From positions 30,010,001 through 30,074,000 of the forward strand of contig NC_079883.1 of NCBI RefSeq assembly GCF_029227915.1: a stretch of DNA of 64,000 bases. Reading direction: 5' to 3'. The position numbers and the translations under genes are program-made. The stretch's first letter is position 1. The number at the start of each line of letters is the position of its first letter. Source of the stretch: Hydractinia symbiolongicarpus. Its lineage: Eukaryota; Cnidaria; Hydrozoa; Anthoathecata; Hydractiniidae. Below the pieces are notes generated by a model. The model saw nothing but the letters and a program-made list of their open reading frames with translations, did no database searches and was not told the DNA's origin. Shown piece by piece: positions 23,595 through 35,808 of the stretch.

Positions 23595-25829
23595 CGTACC
23601 AACATGTATTTAGTGATTTTTTCCGATGTGACTAAGTTGCATCGCTTTTAACAGTGAAACGATTGACCGTGGGCCTTAATTGAACTGATCCTGGACTGTG
23701 ACCTTGTAAATGCGTTAAATGAGCCAATTGGACTCCAAGGAATACCATTCTTCTTAATTCGACATGATTGCTGGAATTCAGCGAGTACACTAGGCTCTGT
23801 GGTAGTGCTTTATTTAAAAATTTAGATAAATAAGTCTTTTTTTACTGTGGGACTAATCCTGGTCGTTAGCACGCGCTGAAGAAATAGAGACAGCTTCGAA
23901 AACTACATTTCAATGACTTTCTAACGGTGTTGATCCGTTTGAGTTACAACGGTTGCGTCGCATATTCGTACCAACATGTATTTAGCGATATTGTTCTGAT
24001 ATTACTAGGTTGCATAGCCTTTAACAGTAAAACAATTGACTGTGGCACTTAATTGAACTAACTTTGGACTGTGACCTTATAAATGTGATAAATGAGCCAG
24101 TTTGACTACAAGAAGTAACATTCTTCTTAATTTGACTTGATTGCTGGAACTCAGCGATTGCACTGGGCACTGTGGTAGCGCTTTATTTAAAAATTAAGTT
24201 AAATAAGTCATTTTTTACTGTGGGACCAATACCAGCCATTAGTTCGCGCTGAAGAAATAGAGACAGTTTCAAAAACTACATTTCATTGACTTTCTAACGG
24301 TGTCGATCCGTTTGAGTTACAACGGTTGCGTTACATATTCGTCCCCACATGTACTCAGCGATAGTATTCGGATATTACTAGGTTGCATCGCTTTTAACAG
24401 TGAAACGTTTGACTGTGAGACTTAATCGAACTGATTTTGAAGTTTGACCTTAAAAATGTGATAAATGAGCCAGTCTTACTACAACAAGTAACATTCTTCT
24501 TAACTTGACTTAATTGCTGGAACTCAGCGATTGCACTGGGCACTGTGGTAGCGTTTTATTTAAAAATTAAGTTAAATAAGTCATTTTTTACTGTGGGACC
24601 AATCCCAGCCGTTAGTTCGTGCTGAAGAAATAGAGACAGTTTCAAAAACTACATTTCATTGACTTTTTAACGGTGTTAATCCGTTTGAGTTACAACGGTT
24701 GCGTCACATATTTGTACCAACATGTATTTAGTGATTTTTTCCGATGTGACTAAGTTGAATCGCTTTTAACAGTGAAACGATTGACCGTGGGCCTTAATTG
24801 AACTGATTCTGGACTGTGACCTTGCAAATGCGTTAAATGAGCTAATTGGACTCCAAGGAATACCATTCTTCTTAATTCAACATGATTGCTGGAATTCAGC
24901 GAGTACACTAGGCTCTGTGGTAGTGCTTTATTTAAAAATTTAGATAAATAAGTATTTTTTTACTGTGGGACTAATCCTGGTCGTTAGCACGCGCTGATGA
25001 AGTAGAGACAGCTTCAAAAACTACATTTCAATGACTTTCTAACGGTGTTAATCCGTTTGAGTTACAACGGTTGCGTCACATATTCGTACCAACATGTATT
25101 TAGTGATTTTTTCCGATGTGACTAAGTTGCATCGCTTTTAACAGTGAAACGGTTGACTGTGGGACTTAATTGAACTGATTCTGGACTGTGACCTTGTAAA
25201 TGCGATAAATGAGCCAATTGGGATCCGAGGAATACCATTCTTCTTAATTCGACATGATTGCTGGAAATCAGCGGGTACACTAGGCTCTGTGGTAGTGCTT
25301 TATTTAAAAATTTAGATAAATAAGTCTTTTTTTACTGTGGGACTAATCCAGGCCGTTAGCACACGCTGAAGAAATAGAGACATTTTCAAAAAATACATTT
25401 CGTCGAATTCTTGGCGGTATCAATCTGTTTGAGTTACAACGGTTGCGTCACATATTCGTACCAACATGTATTTAGCGATAGTTTTCTGATATTAATAGGT
25501 TGCAACGCCTTTAACAGTGAAACGATTGACTGTGGGACTTAATTGAACTAACTCTGCAGTGTGACCTTAAAAATGTGATAAATGAGCCAGTTTGACTACG
25601 ACAAGTAACATTCTTCTTAATTTGACTTAATTGCTGGAACTCAGCGATTGCACTGGGCACTGTGGTAGCGTTTTATTTAAAAATTAAGTTAAATAAGTCA
25701 TTTTTTACTGTGGGACCAATCCCAGCCGTTAGTTCGCGCTGAAGAAATAGAGACAGTTTCAAAAACTACATTTCATTGACTTTTTAACGGTGTTAATCCG
25801 TTTGAGTTACAACGGTTGCGTCACATATT
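23595..25829 (+). repeat. 6-mer HOR (2235 bp), copy 1
   Basis: Matches the next 2235 bp closely. Shared markers are GATTGACCGTGGGCC (23661 and 25896), GTTACATATTCG (24330 and 26565) and the GGATCC site (25221 and 27456). The start and end are approximate, since they were set from marker spacing. Confidence 0.85.
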
Positions 25830-27575
25830 CGTACCAACATGTATTTAGTGATTTTTTCCGATGTGACTAAGTTGCATCGCTTTTAACAGTGAAACGATTG
25901 ACCGTGGGCCTTAATTGAACTGATCCTGGACTGTTACCTTGTAAATGCGTTAAATGAGCCAATTGGACTCCAAGGAATACCATTCTTCTTAATTCGACAT
26001 GATTGCTGGAATTCAGCGAGTACACTAGGCTCTGTGGTAGTGCTTTATTTAAAAATTTAGATAAATAAGACTTTTTTTACTGTGGGACTAATCCTGGTCG
26101 TTAGCACGCGCTGAAGAAATAGAGACAGCTTCGAAAACTACATTTCAATGACTTTCTAACGGTGTTGATCCGTTTGAGTTACAACGGTTGCGTCGCATAT
26201 TCGTACCAACATGTATTTAGCGATAGTGTTCTGATATTACTAGGTTGCATAGCCTTTAACAGTAAAACAATTGACTGTGGCACTTAATTGAACTAACTTT
26301 GGACTGTGACCTTATAAATGTGATAAATGAGCCAGTTTGACTACAAGAAGTAACATTCTTCTTAATTTGACTTGATTGCTGGAACTCAGCGATCGCACTG
26401 GGCGCTGTGGTAGAGTTTTATTTAAAAATTAACTTAAATAAGTCATTTTTTACAGTGGGACCAATACCAGCCATTAGTTCGCGCTGAAGAAATAGAGACA
26501 GTTTCAAAAACTACATTTCATTGACTTTCTAACGGTGTCAATCCGTTTGAGTTACAACGGTTGCGTTACATATTCGTCCCCACATGTACTCAGCGATAGT
26601 ATTCGGATATTACTAGGTTGCATCGCTTTTAACAGTGAAACGTTTGACTGTGAGACTTAATCAAACTGATTTTGAAGTTTGACCTTAAAAATGTGATAAA
26701 TGAGCCGGTTTTACTACAACAAGTAACATTCTTCTTAATTTGACTTAATTGCTGGAACTCAGCGATTGCACTGGGCACTGTGATAGCGTTTTATTTAAAA
26801 ATTAAGTTAAATAAGTCATTTTTTACTGTGGGACCAATCCCAGCCGTTAGTTCGCGCTGAAGAAATAGAGACAGTTTCAAAAACTAAATTTCATTGACCA
26901 TTTAACGGTGTTAATCCGTTTGAGTTACAACGGTTGCGTCACACATTTGTACCAACATGTATTTAGTGATTTTTTCCGATGTGACTAAGTTGAATCGCTT
27001 TTAACAGTGAAACGATTGACCGTGGGACTTAATTGAACTCATTCTGGACTGTGACCTTGCAAATGCGTTAAATGAGCTAATTGGACTCCAAGGAATACCA
27101 TTCTTCTTAATTCGACATGATTGCTGGAATTCAGCGAGTACACTAGGCTCTGTGGTAGTGCTTTATATAAAAATTTAGATAAATTAGTATTTTTTTACTG
27201 TGGGACTAATCCTGGCCGTTAGCACGCGCTGATGAAGTAGAGACAGCTTCAAAAACTACATTTCAATGACTTTCTAACGGTGTTAGTCCGTTGGAGTTAC
27301 AACGGTTGCGTCACATATTCGTACCAACATGTATTTAGTGATTTTTTCCGATGTGACTAAGTTGCATCGCTTTTAACAGTGAAACGGTTGACTGTGGGAC
27401 TTAATTGAACTGATTCTGGACTGTGACCTTGTAAATGCGATAAATGAGCCAATTGGGATCCGAGGAATACCATTCTTCTTAATTCGACATGATTGCTGGA
27501 AATCAGCGGGTACACTAGGCTCTGTGGTAGTGCTTTATTAAAAAATTTAGATAAATAAGTCTTTTTTTACTGTGG
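25830..27575 (+). repeat. 6-mer HOR (2235 bp), copy 2, incomplete
   Basis: Second copy of the preceding unit, followed for about 1.7 kb. It is then interrupted by a three-monomer duplication: about 26484-27482 recurs at 27601-28599 (offset 1117 bp), including the uncommon TTGACCATTTAACGG at about 26890 and 28010. A further partial copy lies 3352 bp downstream, with markers at 29571 and 29918. Confidence 0.85.
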
Positions 27576-30500
27576 GACTAATCCAGGCCGTTAGCACACG
27601 CTGAAGAAATAGAGACAGTTTCAAAAACTACATTTCATTGACTTTCTAACGGTGTCGATCCGTTTGAGTTACAACGGTTGCGTTACATATTCGTCCCCAC
27701 ATGTACTCAGCGATAGTATTCGGATATTACTAGGTTGCATCGCTTTTAACAGTGAAACGTTTGACTGTGAGACTTAATCGAACTGATTTTGAAGTTTGAC
27801 CTTAAAAATGTGATAAATGAGCCAGTTTTACTACAACAAGTAACATTCTTCTTAATTTGACTTAATTGCTGGAACTCAGCGATTGCACTGGGCACTGTGG
27901 TAGCGTTTTATTTAAAAATTAAGTTAAATAAGTCATTTTTTACTGTGGGACCAATCCCAGCCGTTAGTTCGCGCTGAAGAAATAGAGACAGTTTCAAAAA
28001 CTAAATTTCATTGACCATTTAACGGTGTTAATCCGTTTGAGTTACAACGGTTGCGTCACACATTTGTACCAACATGTATTTAGTGATTTTTTCCGATGTG
28101 ACTAAGTTGAATCGCTTTTAACAGTGAAACGATTGACCGTGGGACTTAATTGAACTCATTCTGAACTGTGACCTTGCAAATGCGTTAAATGAGCTAATTG
28201 GACTCCAAGGAATACCATTCTTCTTAATTCGACATGATTGCTGGAATTCAGCGAGTACACTAGGCTCTGTGGTAGTGCTTTATATAAAAATTTAGATAAA
28301 TTAGTATTTTTTTACTGTGGGACTAATCCTGGCCGTTAGCACGCGCTGATGAAGTAGAGACAGCTTCAAAAACTACATTTCAATGACTTTCTAACGGTGT
28401 TAGTCCGTTGGAGTTACAACGGTTGCGTCACATATTCGTACCAACATGTATTTAGTGATTTTTTCCGATGTCACTAAGTTGCATCACTTTTAACAGTGAA
28501 ACGGTTGACTGTGGGACTTAATTGAACTGATTCTGGACTGTGACCTTGTAAATGCGATAAATGAGCCAATTGGGATCCGAGGAATACCATTCTTCTTAAT
28601 TTGACTTGATTGCTGGAACTCAGCGATTGCACTGGGCGCTGTGGTAGAGTTTTATTTAAAAATTAACTTAAATAAGTCATTTTTTACTGTGGGAATAATC
28701 CAGGCCGTTAGCACACGCTGAAGAAATAGAGACATTCTCAAAAAATACATTTCGTCGAATTCTTGGCGGTATCAATCTGTTTGAGTTACAACGGTTGCGT
28801 CACATATTCGTACCAACATGTATTTAGCGATAGTATTCTGATATTAATAGGTTGCATCGCCTTTAACAGTGAAACGATTGACTGTGGGACTTAATTGAAC
28901 TAACTCTGCAGTGTGACCTGATAAATGTTATCAATGAGCCAGTTTGACTACAAGAAATGACATTCTTCTTAATTTGACTTGATTGCTGGAACTCAGCGAT
29001 TGCACTGGGCGCTGTGGTAGAGTTTTATTTAAAAATTAAGTTAAATAAGTCATTTTTTACTGTGGGACCAATCCCAGCCGTTAGTTCGCGCTGAAGAAAT
29101 TGAGACAGTTTCAAAAACTATATTTCATTGACTTTTTAACGGTGTTAATCCGTTTGAGTTACAACGGTCGCGTCACATATTCGTACCAACATGTATTTAG
29201 TGATTTTTTCCGATGTGACTAAGTTGCATCGCTTTTAACAGTGAAACGATTGACCGTGGGCCTTAATTGAACTGATCCTGGACTGTGACCTTGTAAATGC
29301 GTTAAATGAGCCAATTGAACTCCAAGGAATACCATTTTTCTTAATTCGACATGATTGCTGGAATTCAGCGAGTACACTAGGCTCTGTGGTAGTGCTTTAT
29401 TTAAGAATTTAGATAAATAAGTCTTTTTTTACTGTGGGACTAATCCTGGCCGTTAGCACGCGCTGAAGAAATAGAGACAGCTTCAAAAACTACATTTCAA
29501 TGACTTTCTAACGGTGTTAATCCGTTTGAGTTACAACGGTTGCGTCACATATTCGTACCAACATGCATTTAGCGATAGTGTTCTGATATTACTAGGTTGC
29601 ATAGCCTTTAACAGTAAAACAATTGACTGTGGCACTTAATTGAACTAACTTTGGACTGTGACCTTATAAATGTGATAAATGAGCCAGTTTGACTACAAGA
29701 AGTAACATTCTTCTTAATTTGACTTGATTGCTGGAACTCAGCAATTGCACTGGGCGCTGTGGTAGAGTTTTATTTAAAAATTAACTTAAATAAGTCATTT
29801 TTTACTGTGGGACCAATACCAGCCATTAGTTCGCGCTGAAGAAATAGAGACAGTTTCAAAAACTACATTTCATTGACTTTCTAACGGTGTCGATCCGTTT
29901 GAGTTACAACGGTTGCGTTACATATTCGTCCCCACATGTACTCAGCGATAGTATTCGGATATTACTAGGTTGCGTCGCTTTTAACAGTGAAACGTTTGAC
30001 TGTGAGACTTAATCGAACTGATTTTGAAGTTTGACCTTGTAAATGTGATAAATGAGCCAGTTTGACTACAACAAGTAACATTCTTCTTAATTTGACTTAA
30101 TTGCTGGAACTCAGCGATTGCACTGGGCACTGTGGTAGCGTTTTATTTAAAAATTAAGTTAAATAAGTCATTTTTTACTGGGGGACCAATCCCAGCCGTT
30201 AGTTCGCGCTGAAGAAATAAAGACAGTTTCAAAAACTACATTTCATTGACTTTTTAACGGTGTTAATCCGTTTGAGTTACAACGGTTCCGTCACAAATTT
30301 GTACCAACATGTATTTAGTGATTTTTTCCGATGTGACTAAGTTGAATCGCTTTTAACAGTGAAACGATTGACCGTGGGCCTTAATTAAACTGATTCTGGA
30401 CTGTGACCTTGCAAATGCGTTAAATGAGCCAATTGGACTCCAAGGAATACCATTCTTCTTAATTCGACATGATTGCTGGAATTCAGCGAGTACACTAGGC

Positions 30501-30984
30501 TCTGTGGTAGTGCTTTATTTAAAAATTCAGATAAATAAGTATTTTTTTACTATGGGACTAATCCTGGCCGTTAGCACGCGCTGATGAAGTAGAGACAGCT
30601 TCAAAAACTACATTTCAATGACTTTCTAACGGTGTTAATCCGTTTGAGTTACAACGGTTGCGTCACATATTCGTACCAACATGTATTTAGTGATTTTTTC
30701 CGATGTGACTAAGTTGCATCGCTTTTAACAGTGAAATGGTTGACTGTGGGACTTAATTGAACTGATTCTGGACTGTGACCTTGTAAATGCGATAAATGAG
30801 CCAATTGAGATCCGAGGAATACCATTCTTCTTAATTCGACATGATTGCTGGAATTCAGCGAGTACACTAGGCTCTGTGGTAGTGCTTTATTTAAAAATTT
30901 AGATAAATAAGTATTTTTTTACTGTGGGACTAATCCTGGCCGTTAGCAGGCGCTGATGAAGTAGAGACAGCTTCAAAAACTACA
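27576..30984 (+). repeat. 3-mer duplication and partial later copies
   Basis: 27601-28599 repeats the preceding 1117 bp. The match breaks near 28599, where TTAATTCGAC changes to TTAATTTGAC in mid-monomer. From about 29190 the sequence again follows 25840 onward at 3352 bp (nine monomers). No non-satellite sequence is seen. Confidence 0.84.
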
Positions 30985-31729
30985 TTTCAATGACTTTCTA
31001 ACTGTGTTAATCCGTTTGAGTTACAACGGTTGCGTCACATATTCGTACCAACATGTATTTAGTGATTTTTTCCGATGTGACTAAGTTGCATCGCCTTTAA
31101 CAGTGAAACGATTGACTGTGGGACTTAATTGAACTAACTCTGCAGTGTGACCTTAAAAATGTGATAAATGAGCCAGTTTGACTACAACAAGTAACATTCT
31201 TCCTAATTTGACTTAATTGCTGGAACTCAGCGATTGCACTGGGCACTGTGGTAGCGTTTTATTTAAAAATTAAGTTAAATAAGTCATTTTTTACTGTGGG
31301 ACCAATCCCAGCCGTTAGTTCGCGCTGAAGAAATAGAGACAGTTTCAAAAACTACATTTCATTGACTTTTTAACGGTGTTAATCCGTTTGAGTTACAACG
31401 GTTGCGTCACATATTCGTACCAACATGTATTTAGTGATTTTTTTCCGATGTGACTAAGTTGCATCGCTTTTAACAGTAAAACGGTTGACTGTGGGACTTA
31501 ATTGAACTGATTCTGGACTGTGACCTTGTAAATGCAATAAATGAGCCAATTGGGATCCGAGGAATACCATTCTTCTTAATTCGACATGATTGCTGGAAAT
31601 CAGCGGGTACACTAGGCTCTGTGGTAGTGCTTTATTTAAAAATTTAAATAAATAAGTCTTTTTTTACTGTGGGACTAATCCAGGCCGTTAGCACACGCTG
31701 AAGGAATAGAGACATTCTCAAAAAATACA
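30985..31729 (+). repeat. 2-mer HOR (745 bp), copy 1
   Basis: A two-monomer unit followed directly by a second copy at 745 bp. Both carry ACCTTAAAAATG, TTCTTCCTAATTTGAC and the GGATCC site (31553 and 32298). Few base differences are seen (for example GCCAGTTT against GCCAATTT). Confidence 0.88.
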
Positions 31730-32478
31730 TTTCAATGACTTTCTAACGGTGTTAATCCGTTTGAGTTACAACGGTTGCGTCACATATTCGTACCAACATG
31801 TATTTAGTGATTTTTTCCGATGTGACTAAGTTGCATCGCCTTTAACAGTGAAACGATTGACTGTGGGACTTAATTGAACTAACTCTGCAGTGTGACCTTA
31901 AAAATGTGATAAATGAGCCAATTTGACTACAACAAGTAACATTCTTCCTAATTTGACTTAATTGCTGGAACTCAGCGATTGCACTGGGCACTGTGGTAGC
32001 GTTTTATTTAAAAATTAAGTTAAATAAGTCATTTTTTACTGTGGGACCAATCCCAGCCGTTAGTTCGCCCTGAAGAAATAGAGACAGTTTCAAAAACTAC
32101 ATTTCATTGACTTTTTAACGGTGTTAATCCGTTTGAGTTACAACGGTTGCGTCACATATTCGTACCAACATGTATTTAGTGATTTTTTTCCGATGTGACT
32201 AAGTTGCATCGCTTTTAACAGTGAAACGGTTGACTGTGGGACTTAATTGAACTGATTCTGGACTGTGACCTTGTAAATGCAATAAATGAGCCAATTGGGA
32301 TCCGAGGAATACCATTCTTCTTAATTCGACATGATTGCTGGAAATCAGCGGGTACACTAGGCTCTGTGGTAGTGCTTTATTTAAAAATTTAGATAAATAA
32401 GTCTTTTTTTACTGTGGGACTAATCCAGGCCGTTAGCACACGCTGAAGGAATAGAGACATTCTCAAAAAATACATTTC
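31730..32478 (+). repeat. 2-mer HOR (745 bp), copy 2
   Basis: Second copy of the dimer. It ends near 32478, where TTTCAATGACTTTC of copy 1 is replaced by TTTCGTCGAATTCTTGG, a monomer-type switch at constant register. Confidence 0.87.
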
Positions 32479-34787
32479 GTCGAATTCTTGGCGGTATCAA
32501 TCTGTTTGAGTTACAACGGTTGCGTCACATATTCGTACCAACATGTATTTAGCGATAGTATTCTGATATTAATAGGTTGCATCGCCTTTAACAGTGAAAC
32601 GATTGACTGTGGGACTTAATTGAACTAACTCTGCAGTGTGACCTGATAAATGTTATCAATGAGCCAGTTTGACTACAAGAAATAACATTCTTCTTAATTT
32701 GACTTGATTGCTGGAACTCAGCGATTGCACTGGGCGCTGTGGTAGCGTTTTGTTTAAAGATTAAGTTAAATAAGTCATTTTTTATTGTGGGACCAAACCC
32801 AGCCATTTGTTCGCGCTGAAGAAATAGAAACAGTTTCAAAAACTACTTTTCGTTGACTTTCTAACGGTGTCAATCCGTTTGAGTTACAACGGTTGTGTCA
32901 CATATTCGCACCACATGTATTTAGCGATAGTATTCGGATATTACTAGGTTGCATCGCTTTTAAAAGTGAAACGTTTGACTGTGGGACTTAATTGAACTGA
33001 TTTTGGAGTTTGACCTTGTAAATGTGATAAATGAGCCAGTTTGACTACAAGAAGTAACATTCTTCTTAATTTGACTTGATTGCTGGAACTCAGCGATTGC
33101 GCTGGGCACTGTGGTAGCGTTTTAATTAAAAATTAAGTTAAATAAGTCATTTTTCACTGTGGGAGCAATCCCAGCCGTTAGTTCGCGCTGAAGAAATAGA
33201 GACAGTTTCAAAAACTAAATTTCATTGACTTTCTAACAGTGTTAATCCGTTTGAGTTACAACAGTTGCGTCACATATACGCCCCACATGTATTTAGCGAT
33301 AGTATTCGGATATTAGTAGGTTGCATCGCTTTTAAAAGTGAAACGTTTGACTGTGGGACTTAATTGAACTGATTTTGGAGTTTGACCTTGTAAATGTGAT
33401 AAATGAGCCAGTTTGACTACAACAACTAACATTCTTCTTAATTTGACTTAATTGCTGGAACTCAGCGATTGCACTGGGCACTGTGGTAGCGTTTTATTTA
33501 AAAATTAAGTTAAATAAGTCATTTTTTACTGTGGGACCAATCCTAGCCGTTAGTTTGCGCTGAAGAATTAGAGACATTCTCAAAAACTACATTTCATTGA
33601 CTTTCTAACGGTGTCAATCCGTTTGAGTTACAACGGTTGCGTCACATATTCGTACCAACATGTATTTTTTAATTTTCTTCCAATTTTACTAAGTTGTATT
33701 GTTTTTAACAGTGAAACGAGTGACTGTGGGAATTAATAGAGCTGACTCTGGACTATGTCCTTATAAATGTGACAGATGAGCCAATTGGTCTCCAAGGAAT
33801 AACTTTCTTCTTAATTTGACGTGATGGCTGGAATTCAACGAGCACACTAGGCTCTGTGGTAGTGCTTTATTAAAAAATTAAGATAAATAAGTCATTTCTT
33901 ACTGTGGTACCAATCCTGGCCGTTAGCACGCGCTGAATAAAGAGGAACTGTTCCAAAGACTACATTTCATTGACTTTCTAGCGGTATAAATCCGAATGAG
34001 TTACAACGGTTGCGTCACATATTCGTACCAACATGTATTTAGGGATTTTTTCCAATGTGACTAAGTTGCATCGCTTTTAACAGTGAAACGATTGACTGTG
34101 GGCCCTAATTGAACTGATTCTGGACTGTGACCTTGTAAGTGCGTTAAATGAGACAATTGTACTCCAAGGAATACCATTCTTCTTAATTCGACATGGTTGC
34201 TGGAATTCAGCGAGTACACTAGGCTCTGTGGTAGTGCTTTATTTAAAAATTTAGATATATAAGTCTTTTTTTACTGTGGGACTAATCCTGGCCGTTGGCA
34301 CGCGCTGAACAAATAGAAACATTCTCACAAACTACATTTCATCGACTTCTTGGCTGTATCAATCCGTTTGAGTTACAACGGTTGCGTCACATATTCGTAC
34401 CAACATGTATTTAGCGATAGTATTCTGATATTACTAGGTTGCATGGCCTTTAACAGTGAAACGATTGACTGTGGCACTTAATTGAACTAACTTTGGACTG
34501 TGACCTGATAAATGTTATAAATGAGCCAGTTTGACTACAAGAAATAACATTCTTCATAATTTGACATGATTGCTGGAACTCAGTGATTCAACTGGGCGCT
34601 GTGGTAGCACTTTAATAAAAAATTAAGATAAATAAGTCATTTTTTACTGTGGGACAAATCCTAGCCGTTAGTTCGCGCTGAAGAAATAGAGAAAGTTTCA
34701 AGAACTACATTTCATTGACTTACTAACGGTGTCAATCCGTTTGAGTTACAACGGTTGCGCACATATTCGTAACAACATGTATTTAGT
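32479..34787 (+). repeat. Mixed satellite monomers
   Basis: About six monomers of several types in normal register. The section around 34020-34500 recurs at 4735 bp (34301 and 39036 share CGCGCTGAACAAATAG). A unique short loss in GGTTGCGCACATATTCG near 34753 shows ordinary drift. Nothing else is seen. Confidence 0.83.
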
Positions 34788-35808
34788 GATTTTTTTCCAA
34801 TATTTCTAAGTTGTATTGCTTTTAACAGTGAAATGATTGACTGTGGGACTTAATTGAACTGATTTTGGACTTTGACCTTATAAATGTGATAAATGAGCCA
34901 GTTTGACTACAAGAATTAACATTCTTCTTAGTTTGACATGATTGCTGGAACTCATCGATTCCACTGGGCGCTGTGGCAGCGCTTTATTAAAATTTTAAAT
35001 AAAAAACTCATTTTTTACTGTGGGAGCAATCCTAGCCGTTATCGCGCGCTGAAGAAAAAACGACAGTTTCAAAAAGTACATTTCATTGACTTTGTAACGG
35101 TATCAATCCGTTTGATTTACAACGGTTGCGCCACATATTCGTCCACACATGTATTTAGCGATAGTATTCTGATATTACTAGGTTGCATAGCCTTTAACAG
35201 TAAAACAATTGACTGTGGCACTTAATTGAACTAACTTTGGAATGTGACCTTATAAATGTGATAAATGAGCCAGTTTGACTACAAGAAGTAACATTCTTCT
35301 TAATTTGACTTGATTGCTGGAACTCAGCGATTGCACTGGGCGCTGTGGTAGAGTTTTATTTAAAAATTAACTTAAATAAGTCATTTTTTACTGTGGGACC
35401 AATACCAGCCATTAGTTCGCGTTGAAGAAATAGAGACTGTTTCAAAAACCCACACATGTACTCAGCGATAGTATTGGGATATTACTAGGTTGCGTCACTT
35501 TTAACAGTGAAACGTTTGACTGTGAGACTTAATCGAACTGATTTTGAAGTTTGACCTTAAAAATGTGATAAATGAGCCAGTTTGACTACAACAAGTAACA
35601 TTCTTCTTAATTCGACATGATTGCTGGAAATAAGCGAGTACACTAGGCTCTGTGGTAATGCTTTATTTAAAAATTTAGATAAATAAGTCCTTTTTTACTG
35701 TGGGACTAATACATTTATTAAAAAATACATTTCGTCGAATTCTTGGCGGTATCAATCTGTTTGAGTTACAACGGTTGCGTCACATATTCGTACCAACATG
35801 TATTTAGC
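34788..35808 (+). repeat. 1021-bp deleted 3-mer unit, outlying copy
   Basis: Three monomers that together are 96 bp short because of two internal deletions, at about 35449 and 35710. The same unit with the same two scars occurs three more times at 39151-42213. The match to 41193-42213 (offset 6405 bp) extends well beyond the unit on the right. Confidence 0.88.

Noticed and set aside
35700-35735. Foreign insert at ACATTTATTAAAAAATACATTT
   Set aside because: The extra bases can be explained as a copy of the adjacent AATACATTT, and the net change is a loss.
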